Shown piece after piece: positions 8,686 to 17,566 of a stretch of 64,000 bases of DNA. The notes under the pieces were generated by a model. It did no database searches and had not been told where the DNA came from. It saw only the letters and a list, made by a program, of their open reading frames with translations. Origin of the DNA: Catenovulum sediminis. Its GTDB lineage: Bacteria; Pseudomonadota; Gammaproteobacteria; Enterobacterales; Alteromonadaceae. The number at the start of each line of letters is the position of its first letter. Within the stretch, counting starts at the first letter, position 1. The position numbers were made by a program, and so were the translations under genes. The DNA is taken from NCBI RefSeq assembly GCF_040270295.1, contig NZ_JBELOE010000152.1; one strand, 5' to 3'.

Positions 8686-11282
8686 ATAATAAATCTAAGA
8701 GCCAAACGTATAAAGTAAAGCAACTCAAAAAATTGCTTGGGTTAAAAAAGCAAGTTGAAAGAGTCCATTCGGCGATTCTGGAGATTGCAGATTCGGTTAG
8801 TACCGCTAATGATCTGGAACATTTTTATTTTCAATTGCATGAAATTATTGCTTCTTTGGTTAGGGCTCCGAACCTTTTTATTATATTTCGTAATAGCCTC
8901 AGCCAAACTTATGAATTTCCATATTATGCCTCTCAAGATGGTGTTTTAAACAAGCCATTGATCCCAGATTCTGTTATAGATATGGGGCTAACAGGTTATT
9001 TGTTAAGGGAAAAAACATCCCTGTTATGCACAGCGAAAATGTACAACCAGCTTGTTGACTCGGGTGAAATCATCGAGTTAGGCGCACCCGCGACAAGTTG
9101 GTTAGGGGTAACTTTACAAAGAGAAAATGGTGATATTGGCGCACTTGTGATTGCAAGTTATAGTGATGAGGTTGTCTTTTCAGAACATGATTTAAAAGCT
9201 TTAGAACTCTTGTCATTGCATGTCACACATGCAATAGACAGAGTGACACGGCAAAAACAAATGGAACGAGAAATCACGAGCCGCACGCAAGCTTTGTTTC
9301 AGACTAATCAAAAGCTTAAAGCGGAAGTCAACCAGCACCGAAAATATCAGCAAGGTCATAAGTTATTACTTGAATTGGCAGAAACGCATGACTTTAGCAA
9401 ACCTCTTGATTTTCTTTACCACAAATTTAGCGATATTTTAGTGAATGTTTTTGAGCAAGGGCACTATTTTATCCAATATAACCGCAACACCAGCACATGG
9501 CGTTTTCCGAATGCAAATGCGATGACGTTGGAAGATATATCAAGAAAATATCAACCTATAAACGAGTATCTCGTTTTAGATCCACAGTCTATGGTTTTTG
9601 GTCCGAAAGAGATTCAACAACTGATTGCGCTCAATGCGCTGATTGCCAATGGAGAACAAAAGAAAGCATTACTTGAACGCTCTTGGTTAAGTGCGCCTGT
9701 TAAAGTAGATGAGCAGTCTTGTTTGCTATTGGTGCTTGTGAAGCCGCTGAAGTCGGGTGACTTTTTAGTGAAAGATGCAGATATGCTGGGCTTTTTAGCA
9801 ACGCATTTTAAGTTAATGCTACAACGTTGGGAATCGCAACAAGCTATCTTAAGTGCCAATGATAAATTGGAAAACACGATTTATCAAAGAACTCAAGATT
9901 TACATGACGCCAATGCTGATCTACAACTACAAATTGAAGAGCGTAAAAAGGCACAAGATAAACTATACCATGATGCAAATCATGATACGTTAACCGGTTT
10001 GCCAAACCGTCAACTGTTTAACCGTAAATTAATGCATGCTGTTGCTTGTGCAACAATGGATAAAAACTATCAGTATAGTGTGTTATTTATTGATTTAGAT
10101 AGATTTAAGTTGATAAACGATACTTTTGGCCACCTAGTGGGCGATCGATTTTTAGTCGAAGTGAGTCAGCGTATTCTAAGTAGCCTGTCACAAAATGATG
10201 TATTGGCACGATTAGGCGGGGATGAGTTTGTTATTCTGCTTCAGCAACGTAATGCAGGGATAGAAAAAGCGCAGGCTGTTGCTTGTCAAATCATTCAAGC
10301 GCTGAGCAGAGCTTTTGAAATAGATGGTTTTGAATTGTATGCCGGCTGTAGTATCGGTATAACCGGGGCTGAACAAAAATATGATAAACCAACCAATGTG
10401 CTAAGAGATGCGGATACGGCAATGTATCGTGCTAAAAACTTAGGGCGAGGCCGCTATGTCGTATTTGATCAAAGCTTGCACCTTGAGTTAGTTGCATTAT
10501 TGAATCAGGAAACTGAATTGCGCAAGGCGCTAAAAGATGAAAGTTTAGACTTTGTCTTCCAGCCGATTATAAACCTGCAAACCGGTGAAGTAGCTGCGGT
10601 TGAATCATTAGTGCGCTGGCACCATCCAGAAAAAGGGGTATTAAAGCCAGTAGACTTTCTTCCGATGGCGCAGGATACGGGCTTAATTCAACAGATAGAT
10701 GCGATAGCGTTAAAGCATGCATGTGAATATCTAAGACAAAGAGAGAGCTCACAAGATAAAGCATTGGTGTCGGTTAATATCAGTAGTGCGACTTTATATG
10801 ATGATGAAGCCCTGCAAGCTTTATGTGATAGTTTGTCAGAGTTAAAAAGCGATTCATACGGATTAATCTTAGAATTTGCAGAAAAAGGATTAACTGAAGT
10901 TGAGCTATGTATTCGCGGTTTTGAGCGCTTACGACAATGTGGTGCGCGCGTCGCATTAGATGATTTTGGTTCTGAATCAGGCAGTATGGGACTGTTATTT
11001 AGTGGTGAAATTGACTTTGTCAAAGTTGACGAGCGCTTAATTAAAGATGCGGAAAACTCGATTGCCAAGCGTCGATATACCAGCCACTTAGTTGCAATTG
11101 GCCAAGAACAGGGATTTATTGTGATCGCCGAAGGTATTGAAAACGAAGCGATGCGCGAAACAGCCATTCAAACAGGTTGCGTATTTGCTCAGGGTCAGCT
11201 GCTTGCAGCGACCGTTTCGCGTGAAGATTTGTTTAAAGCACAAGACTATTATTTTAATAAATCCCGTAAATTAGCAATGTGA
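8682..11282 (+). CDS. GAF-GGDEF-EAL c-di-GMP signalling protein
   Basis: About 866 residues. An N-terminal GAF-like sensor (about residues 25-185) is followed by a coiled coil, a second GAF-like region (about 225-385) and another coiled coil. The GGDEF domain follows (RLGGDEFVILL near residue 510), with substrate motif FIDLDRFKLINDTFGH but no RxxD inhibitory site (SQND there). Last is an EAL domain whose signature reads ESL (VESLVRWHHPEKG), with NISSATL, LEFAEKGL, VKVDE and AEGIENE. Loop 6 reads DDFGSESGSM instead of the usual DDFGTGYSSL. No membrane helix is seen, so it is probably cytosolic. Start uncertain: GTG at 8682 or 8679, or TTG at 8667. The 3' end overlaps rep by 34 bp, convergently. 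Confidence 0.9.
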   Translation: MNNKSKSQTYKVKQLKKLLGLKKQVERVHSAILEIADSVSTANDLEHFYFQLHEIIASLVRAPNLFIIFRNSLSQTYEFPYYASQDGVLNKPLIPDSVIDMGLTGYLLREKTSLLCTAKMYNQLVDSGEIIELGAPATSWLGVTLQRENGDIGALVIASYSDEVVFSEHDLKALELLSLHVTHAIDRVTRQKQMEREITSRTQALFQTNQKLKAEVNQHRKYQQGHKLLLELAETHDFSKPLDFLYHKFSDILVNVFEQGHYFIQYNRNTSTWRFPNANAMTLEDISRKYQPINEYLVLDPQSMVFGPKEIQQLIALNALIANGEQKKALLERSWLSAPVKVDEQSCLLLVLVKPLKSGDFLVKDADMLGFLATHFKLMLQRWESQQAILSANDKLENTIYQRTQDLHDANADLQLQIEERKKAQDKLYHDANHDTLTGLPNRQLFNRKLMHAVACATMDKNYQYSVLFIDLDRFKLINDTFGHLVGDRFLVEVSQRILSSLSQNDVLARLGGDEFVILLQQRNAGIEKAQAVACQIIQALSRAFEIDGFELYAGCSIGITGAEQKYDKPTNVLRDADTAMYRAKNLGRGRYVVFDQSLHLELVALLNQETELRKALKDESLDFVFQPIINLQTGEVAAVESLVRWHHPEKGVLKPVDFLPMAQDTGLIQQIDAIALKHACEYLRQRESSQDKALVSVNISSATLYDDEALQALCDSLSELKSDSYGLILEFAEKGLTEVELCIRGFERLRQCGARVALDDFGSESGSMGLLFSGEIDFVKVDERLIKDAENSIAKRRYTSHLVAIGQEQGFIVIAEGIENEAMRETAIQTGCVFAQGQLLAATVSREDLFKAQDYYFNKSRKLAM

Positions 11283-13258
11283 GCTTGTCCTTTTTGCTGG
11301 CGTTCTTGTTGGGAAACTTTTGCTTTTTGTCGTTCCCATACAAGGTCGTCTTGCGGCATTTCATATAAAAAGCGACTCGGCTCTGTTTTGAGAACTTCGC
11401 CAAATTGCCTGCGTTCTTTGGCCATGGTAAATATAAGTTCTTTTTGCGCGCGAGTGACACCCACGTAAGCTAATCGTCGCTCTTCTTCAATATTATCTTC
11501 GTCAATACTGGATTGGTGAGGTAATAAACCCTCTTCTGCGCCCACTAAAAATACATATGGAAACTCTAATCCTTTTGAAGCATGTAAAGTCATCAATTGT
11601 ACTTGATCGGCCTCTGCTTCATCTTCACCACGCTCCATCATATCTCTTAAGGTTAGGCGGTTAACTGCTTCTTTTAGTGTGAGAGGGTCTTCATCTTCGC
11701 CGCCTTCAAGCATTCCACTAATCCAGCTAAATAACTGACTGACGTTTTTCATTCGCATTTCGGCCGCTTTGCCGCTTGGAGAGGTTTCATATAAAAACTC
11801 CTCATAGCGAATACCTTTGACTAAATCGCGCACTGCTGATAAGGCATCACCGCGTTGCGCTCTGTCATCCAGCTCTACCATCCAACGACAAAACTGTTGA
11901 AGGTTTTGCAGTTTTTTGCCACTTAATACAAGTTCGAGTTTACCTTCAAAGGCAGCAGAGAATAAGCTGACATGCATTTCATTCGCCAGTTGGCCGAGCT
12001 TCTCAAGTGTTGCTGGGCCTATTTCTCTTTTGGGAACATTGACAATTCGTAGAAATGCATTGTCGTCATCCGGATTTACCAATAGCCGCAGGTACGCCAT
12101 AATATCTTTGATTTCACTACGGGAAAAAAAGGATGTTCCGCCACTGATTTTATATGGGATGCGGTTAGTCATTAAAGCTTTTTCAAACACCCTAGATTGG
12201 AAATTTCCGCGGTACAAGATTGCATAATCACCGTAATTGCTGCGCCGCATATATTTATGTGCTATCAATTCAGAAATGACTTTTTCAGCTTCGTTTTCTT
12301 CATCTTTTGCAAACAATATCCTGATTGGTTCACCATATGCCATTTCACTAAAAAGTGATTTATCGTAAACATGCGGGTTGTTGGCAATTAAAATATTGGC
12401 GGCATTCAAAATGCGTTGCACTGAACGATAATTTTGTTCCAACTTTATTAGCTTAAGACGCGGAAAGTCAGTTTGTAATAAAACCAAGTTTTGAGGTTTT
12501 GCCCCCCGCCAACTATAAATTGACTGGTCATCATCGCCAACGACCGTAAATAAGCCACGAGATCCGACAATTTGTTTGACCAGCTCATACTGACTGGTGT
12601 TTGTATCTTGATATTCATCCACTAATAAATAGCGGATCTTTCGTTGCCAACGGTTACGAGCATCCTCATTGGTTTTTAGTAAAAGCGTGGGCACCAAAAT
12701 TAGGTCGTCGAAATCAAACGCATTGTAGGCTGTCATTTGTTTTTGATAATTTTGGTAACACTGTGCGAAATAGCGAGATTGCTCGTCATTTGCTTTAGCG
12801 ATGGCTTGCGGCGGTAAAATGAGCTCGTTTTTCCATGCTGAAATTTTATTTTGTAGCGCTTTAAGAGAATCCTTGTCACCGTCCAATTGCTTTTCGGTCA
12901 GCGCTTTGAGTAAAGCAAAGGTGTCTTGATCGTCAAACAGGCTAAATGCTTGTTTTATGCCCAGCGTTTTGTATTCTCTTTTGATGATGTTTAAGCCTAA
13001 TGTGTGAAACGTTGAAACCATTAGACCCCGGCCAGCCCCTTTGGGTAAAGTTGCAGTGGCCCGTTCACGCATTTCTCTGGCCGCTTTGTTGGTAAAGGTT
13101 ACAGCCGCAATTTGATTGGCCTTATAACCACATTGGGTCACCAAATACGCTATTTTATTGGTAATTACACGCGTTTTACCACTACCAGCACCGGCTAAAA
13201 CTAGACACGGACCTGTAACATAGCTTACTGCATCAGCTTGAGCTGGGTTTAATTTCAT
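11249..13258 (-). CDS. rep: ATP-dependent DNA helicase Rep
   Basis: A 669-residue SF1A 3'-5' helicase, close to the E. coli Rep length. Walker A AGAGSGKT is at residues 22-29, motif II is LLVDEYQDTN, motif III VVGDDDQSIYSWRGA, motif IV LEQNYRS, motif V LMTLHASKGLEFPYVF and motif VI VGVTRAQ. Rep rather than UvrD or PcrA is indicated by the start MKLNPAQADAVSYVTGPCLVLAG and the length. Rep clears protein roadblocks ahead of the replisome. It ends inside the last codons of the convergent GGDEF/EAL gene, so neither has room for a private terminator between stops. Confidence 0.95.
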   Translation of the reverse strand: MKLNPAQADAVSYVTGPCLVLAGAGSGKTRVITNKIAYLVTQCGYKANQIAAVTFTNKAAREMRERATATLPKGAGRGLMVSTFHTLGLNIIKREYKTLGIKQAFSLFDDQDTFALLKALTEKQLDGDKDSLKALQNKISAWKNELILPPQAIAKANDEQSRYFAQCYQNYQKQMTAYNAFDFDDLILVPTLLLKTNEDARNRWQRKIRYLLVDEYQDTNTSQYELVKQIVGSRGLFTVVGDDDQSIYSWRGAKPQNLVLLQTDFPRLKLIKLEQNYRSVQRILNAANILIANNPHVYDKSLFSEMAYGEPIRILFAKDEENEAEKVISELIAHKYMRRSNYGDYAILYRGNFQSRVFEKALMTNRIPYKISGGTSFFSRSEIKDIMAYLRLLVNPDDDNAFLRIVNVPKREIGPATLEKLGQLANEMHVSLFSAAFEGKLELVLSGKKLQNLQQFCRWMVELDDRAQRGDALSAVRDLVKGIRYEEFLYETSPSGKAAEMRMKNVSQLFSWISGMLEGGEDEDPLTLKEAVNRLTLRDMMERGEDEAEADQVQLMTLHASKGLEFPYVFLVGAEEGLLPHQSSIDEDNIEEERRLAYVGVTRAQKELIFTMAKERRQFGEVLKTEPSRFLYEMPQDDLVWERQKAKVSQQERQQKGQAHIANLRDLLK

Positions 13259-13460
13259 GCTTTGCCTGTTTGACTGAATATATTAAATGCGTGCAGGATT
13301 GTATTCATTCTCATTGTTAAGCGCAAAAAAATTGAATAAATCAGAAAACTTTATAAATAACGCTTTCTTTCATAGTATTTAATGATTGCGTTGCGTTACA
13401 ATTAAAGCACAATATTCTTTTTATTGATTATTTTCTGGCTGAAGGGATTTGATACACAGT

Positions 13461-14360
13461 ATGTGGCGCAGCGTAAGTTTACTATTTGTTTTTATCACAC
13501 AAATTAAAAGTGTGATGGCCGCACCTACTGCTGTTTTGTACCCAGACGTGCGGGAACCCTATCTCTCAATTTTTGAACAGATCCGTAGTGGCGTAAAAGA
13601 AAGCAGCCAAAGCCAGGTTCAAGGCGTTGCGTTGGGTAGTGATACTGATGTCCCTTCGCTTATTAAAAAGCTAAAAAGTGACGATGTATCGCGTATTGTT
13701 TTGTTAGGCTCACGTGGTTATGGTATTGCGAGTGAACTAACCGCGCAATTTTCGTTAGTGGTTGGGGCGTATCCTTCAACACCCGGGACATTTGGTGGCG
13801 TTAGCATGATGACCGCGCCCGCTCAGGTCATTAAAAAGCTTAATTTGGTTGCTCCGAATGTTAAAAATGTCTATTTAATTGTCAGTGAACAGAATCGTTG
13901 GATCGCTGAATTACTAGAACAAATTTCAAAAACCGCAAAATTCAAACCCCATATTCATGTTGTTAATAATTTAAAAGAATCGGTACAAACCTACCATAAA
14001 ATTAGCGTGCAAGGTCAGTTAGGGCCTGAAGATGCGATCTGGTTGCCCATTGATACAGTCGCAATGCATGAAAAAGTCATATTGCCTATGGTGTTAAAGG
14101 CGTCATGGGAAAAGAAATTCGTATTATTTTCCAGTATCCCGACGCACGCTAAACGAGGGGCGTTGTTTTCGTTTTATCCCGATAATTATGAGCTGGGTAA
14201 ACAGCTGGGTAACATGTTGCACAATAACGATAAAAACATTCCATTATTGCCGATGAGTCATATTTTATTGGCTGTTAACTTACGAACTGCTAAACACCTT
14301 GGTATCACATACACAAGTCAAGAAAAAGAGCAGTTCAATATAATTTTACCCGAAAGATGA
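13461..14360 (+). CDS. Periplasmic ABC-type substrate-binding protein (PF04392-like)
   Basis: About 299 residues with a signal peptide ending KSVMAAP. The layout PTAVLYPDVREPYLSIFEQI, then a Rossmann-like half with IVLLGSRGYGIASEL and GGVSMMTAPAQVIKKL, resembles the ABC_sub_bind family (tryptophan/unknown ligand binding proteins). No transporter permease or ATPase gene is nearby. Instead the stop overlaps the ATG of a sensor kinase (ATGA), so the protein probably serves as a ligand-binding partner of the kinase. The ATG at 13461 is chosen because it starts the signal peptide cleanly; a TTG at 13449 is too close to the GAAGGG at 13441-13446. Confidence 0.82.
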   Translation: MWRSVSLLFVFITQIKSVMAAPTAVLYPDVREPYLSIFEQIRSGVKESSQSQVQGVALGSDTDVPSLIKKLKSDDVSRIVLLGSRGYGIASELTAQFSLVVGAYPSTPGTFGGVSMMTAPAQVIKKLNLVAPNVKNVYLIVSEQNRWIAELLEQISKTAKFKPHIHVVNNLKESVQTYHKISVQGQLGPEDAIWLPIDTVAMHEKVILPMVLKASWEKKFVLFSSIPTHAKRGALFSFYPDNYELGKQLGNMLHNNDKNIPLLPMSHILLAVNLRTAKHLGITYTSQEKEQFNIILPER

Positions 14361-15907
14361 TTAGAATATTATTGAAGTACTTATCGCCAAAATCCAGTAT
14401 TCGCCGCCAATTAATGACGTACGTTGTTGGTGGTATTATTGTTGTGAGTCTCGCGGGAAGTAGCTTAACCGCTTGGGTCAGCTCTATTAAACTTAGAGAA
14501 CTGATCGTTGAAGATGCAATGCAAGCCACTTCAGGCCTTGCAGAGCAAGGCTTATTAGCTTTGTTGACTGCGAGTCACGATAATGCAGAAGATGCTATCG
14601 GACAGGTAATGGGCTTTAAATCTGTGATTGGCGCTGCTGTACTGGATGCAGATAAAAAAGTGATTGCCAACCAACATATAGATATCGATTTTTTAAACAG
14701 TCACCACACGCATGCCCAAAGCAGTGGATATGAAGAAGATGACGATTTCTTTTGGTTTTGGGAGGTCGTAAATATTCAGCAAGGTGATCTAGGATTAGGT
14801 GAATATGACCAGCAAAAACAAAGCCAGCTTGGGATAGTGTTTGTAAAGCTTAGCAAACAAACGCTGATAACGACTTCGCGTGATATTTTTGTCGCAACAT
14901 TTTTAATCAGTGCTGTGGTTGCATTTATCTTGGTTATATTAGTTGATATCACTGTAAATAGGATAACTCGGCCAATTAATCACTTGGCTGATATTATGGA
15001 ACAGGCTGAGCAATCTAGTCAGCATTTGCAAATAAAAGTGCAGGGAGCCAAAGAAATACGCCAGATGTCACATGCATTTAATACCCTAATGAAAACACTA
15101 GACGATCAGGATGAACAATTACGAAGTCATCGCGACCAGTTAGAATATGAAGTTAAGCAACGCACCCATGAGTTGGTCGAAGCGAGAGATTCTGCACTAA
15201 CCGCATCCAGGCATAAATCAGTTTTTTTAGCAAATGTGACCCATGAATTAAGAACTCCCATTCAAGCTATTATTGGTTATATCGATTTGGTTCGAGAAGA
15301 GCTCGAAATGGACGGTATGGACATGTATACCCGAGATTTAGGCAAGGTGCAGCGCAATGCAGAGCGATTGTTGTCACTCATAAATAGCATATTAGATTTG
15401 TCTAAGGTAGAAGCTGGTCGAATGGATGTGAAATTCACAACCATTGAATTAAAAGCTTCAATTGCCAATGCTGTTGATACTATTTCTCCTTTATTAGACA
15501 AAAACAATAACTTATTTGTTGGCCCACAAAACCCAATAGAGTTGTTTGTTGAATCAGATAAAAATAAGCTAGAACAAATTTTGATTAACCTGCTAAGTAA
15601 TGCCTGTAAATTTACCAATAATGGCACTATAAGTTTAGAATATGAGGTCGATGAGCATTCGTATTCAATTAAAGTGGTTGACTCTGGCAAAGGTATTCCG
15701 GCAGAAAAGCTGGACGAAATATTTGATGAATTTAGGCAAGTTGGGCAAAATGCGAAACGCGAAAAAGGTAGCAGCTCACGAGAGTTTGAAGGAACAGGGC
15801 TTGGGCTTGCCATCAGTCAAAAGTTTGCGCGTTTATTAGGCGGCGAAATTACAGTACAAAGCCGTGTTGGTGAAGGTACAACTTTTACTTTAACTTTGCC
15901 GCTATGA
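14357..15907 (+). CDS. Sensor histidine kinase with HAMP domain
   Basis: 516 residues. TM1 is at about 17-40, a periplasmic sensor region of about 135 residues follows, and TM2 is at about 176-199. Then come HAMP (about 200-252), a short coiled coil, and HisKA with phospho-acceptor His296 in THELRTP. The HATPase has its N box near LINLLSNACKF, G1 VVDSGKGIP and G2 GTGLGLAIS. It ends after the ATPase domain with no receiver or Hpt domain, and no response regulator gene lies in the window, so its partner must be encoded elsewhere. It is translationally coupled to the upstream binding protein, which probably presents ligand to the periplasmic domain. Two bases separate its stop from the convergent SGNH gene. 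Confidence 0.93.
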   Translation: MIRILLKYLSPKSSIRRQLMTYVVGGIIVVSLAGSSLTAWVSSIKLRELIVEDAMQATSGLAEQGLLALLTASHDNAEDAIGQVMGFKSVIGAAVLDADKKVIANQHIDIDFLNSHHTHAQSSGYEEDDDFFWFWEVVNIQQGDLGLGEYDQQKQSQLGIVFVKLSKQTLITTSRDIFVATFLISAVVAFILVILVDITVNRITRPINHLADIMEQAEQSSQHLQIKVQGAKEIRQMSHAFNTLMKTLDDQDEQLRSHRDQLEYEVKQRTHELVEARDSALTASRHKSVFLANVTHELRTPIQAIIGYIDLVREELEMDGMDMYTRDLGKVQRNAERLLSLINSILDLSKVEAGRMDVKFTTIELKASIANAVDTISPLLDKNNNLFVGPQNPIELFVESDKNKLEQILINLLSNACKFTNNGTISLEYEVDEHSYSIKVVDSGKGIPAEKLDEIFDEFRQVGQNAKREKGSSSREFEGTGLGLAISQKFARLLGGEITVQSRVGEGTTFTLTLPL

Positions 15908-15909
15908 CT

Positions 15910-16692
15910 TTATCTGAGTAACGCTTTTTCCAGTGTTTTATTGATAATTTTAGCAGCTGTTGCTTTGCTTTTATGGTTTGGGTGTAAACCATCACCAATA
16001 TGCTCAAATGTTTTCCAAGCTTCAATTACGGTTACACCGTCTTCGTTATAAATATAATCTTCGTAACTGGTTTGAATTAATTGGTATTGCGCCTCATTTG
16101 CCGTTTTAAAGTCCGGTATAATTGCGGAAAAAATGGATTCTGTTAAGGCTAAATCTAATTGTTCATAACTTGGCATTTTGACAACAAATACTTTAACATT
16201 TTGGCTTTGCAGATATGCAATTGTATCCAACGTATTTGCAACTGGGCCTGCTAACACCTCGGCTTGTGTTGGACACAAGCCCGCTAAAGTGTGTTTGCAG
16301 TCGTTAAACTGGAAAAGTACTGCAGCTTTCATATGGCTGCCATCAGACCACATCGTTGTATGTTCAACCAGTTCTTGCGCTTGTTGCAGCATGGTTTTAA
16401 AGCCATTCGCACCATCTGATGTAGCTCCTCCTTGCGCATTTTCGCGATACACCAGCCCTCCAGCCTTGTGAATCGTAGTGCCTTTCAAATAGTCTGCGAT
16501 ACCGCGGTAAGAAGCACCGTTTAAGCTGGTTAAGCCGGATGTATTGCCAATAGGGGCTTCGGGGTCGACATAACTGGCACCAATCAAACCGACTACTGGA
16601 TTGCTGAAATCGGGCGTGATATCCGATTGCGCATTTACCGTAAACACCTTGAATGATAATAGGGCAACAGAGATAAGTAATAGGCTTTTCAT
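15910..16692 (-). CDS. Exported SGNH/GDSL-type hydrolase
   Basis: 260 residues with a Sec signal peptide (cleavage probably after NAQ, residues 20-22). SGNH blocks can be seen: block I VVGLIGASY with nucleophile Ser40, a Gly-rich segment NAQGGATS, block III FQFNDCKH (Asn), and block V DGLHPN with Asp234 and His237. It is thus a likely ester hydrolase (acyl, acetyl or lysophospholipid substrate not deducible) acting in the periplasm or outside the cell. It follows the citrate-synthase-fold pair on the same strand after 55 bp, so it may be the last gene of that unit or have its own promoter. Confidence 0.82.
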   Translation of the reverse strand: MKSLLLISVALLSFKVFTVNAQSDITPDFSNPVVGLIGASYVDPEAPIGNTSGLTSLNGASYRGIADYLKGTTIHKAGGLVYRENAQGGATSDGANGFKTMLQQAQELVEHTTMWSDGSHMKAAVLFQFNDCKHTLAGLCPTQAEVLAGPVANTLDTIAYLQSQNVKVFVVKMPSYEQLDLALTESIFSAIIPDFKTANEAQYQLIQTSYEDYIYNEDGVTVIEAWKTFEHIGDGLHPNHKSKATAAKIINKTLEKALLR

Positions 16693-16747
16693 TCTTATTA
16701 TTCCTTATTCGTTTTGTTGAGAATGTAAAAATAGCGGTGTATGTACT

Positions 16748-17566
16748 TTATAAGCTTCTAATTTGGGGGCCAGTATAACGAATATCTTCGCAGCGCTTAG
16801 GTAAAAACTCATGTTTTTTGTGATTTACGTTGTCGCTAAAACATGCAGCTACGCCACTGGCGACACATAGTGCTTTAATTTGATAGCCTTCTTCTGGTGT
16901 AAACCCTTGGTCGGATAAAAACGCTGCCGTATAACCACCGATATTAATGCCACTTCCATACTCAGCCTCAAGGAAAGTAGAAAGTTGCTCAGACAGGCGT
17001 AAATGAGGGCCTTTTTTAAATCCTAAATTTTCTGTCATTCTTTGATGCGGTAAGATTCGTTCATCTTTTTTATCAACTGGTCGGACATAACCTACAATAG
17101 CGGGTTTGCCATGTTTAATAGGTGCCTCGGCAATAAGTTGCTCAACGGGCTGCCCCATTGCTATTTTATTAACCGCCTGTTGAATAAACGCCATCGCGAG
17201 TTTTGTGGTTAAACTGCCTCCATAAGCTCGTGAATCCGCTGCTAGCACACCTGCTGTTATTGCTGCACTAGGGGAGGTAGCATTCATGCCGGCTAAAGCG
17301 CCAATTTGATTGCACCATATACGCGCATCAGGATAGCTCATACACATAAAGTTATTTTCTAACCAAGTTGCCAACTCTTTGCTGATAAGTTTGCCAGTGA
17401 CATTGAGGACTTGGATCTGCATATAGGAATATTGCATAAATAACTCTGCAAACAAAGGATGGTTTCGGATATAAACTTCCTGACCGCCTATCCATTTACC
17501 TATGTCTGTTGAAATCTTATTTCTCTTGCTGTCCCAATATTCAGTGAGTTTATTTTTTTGCTTCAT
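16748..17566 (-). CDS. Citrate-synthase-fold protein, second of an overlapping pair
   Basis: 272 residues from the ATG at 17564-17566, chosen over a longer frame from 17632 because it begins MKQKNKLTEYWDSK and gives a 17-bp overlap with the upstream gene. It resembles citryl-CoA lyase/citrate synthase: PDARIWCNQIGALAGMN, SPSAAITAGVLAADSRAYGG and the C-terminal EDIRYTGPQ, like the RYxGP end of citrate synthases. By eye, the second catalytic His (GxGHR) reads GYVRP and the NVD aspartate reads NIGGY, so ordinary citrate synthase chemistry is doubtful. It could pair with the upstream homologue as a heteromer. Confidence 0.65.
   Translation of the reverse strand: MKQKNKLTEYWDSKRNKISTDIGKWIGGQEVYIRNHPLFAELFMQYSYMQIQVLNVTGKLISKELATWLENNFMCMSYPDARIWCNQIGALAGMNATSPSAAITAGVLAADSRAYGGSLTTKLAMAFIQQAVNKIAMGQPVEQLIAEAPIKHGKPAIVGYVRPVDKKDERILPHQRMTENLGFKKGPHLRLSEQLSTFLEAEYGSGINIGGYTAAFLSDQGFTPEEGYQIKALCVASGVAACFSDNVNHKKHEFLPKRCEDIRYTGPQIRSL

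Noticed and set aside
10688..11167. 159-codon minus-strand open frame opposite the EAL domain
   Set aside because: Antisense shadow of a coding region with clear EAL motifs.
13303..13322. Fur-box-like sequence (AATGAGAATGAAT on the minus strand) upstream of rep
   Set aside because: Only about half of the consensus is matched, and neither rep nor the binding protein is an obvious iron gene.
15277..15813. 178-codon minus-strand open frame opposite the histidine kinase
   Set aside because: Antisense to the conserved kinase core; no recognisable domain or start signal.
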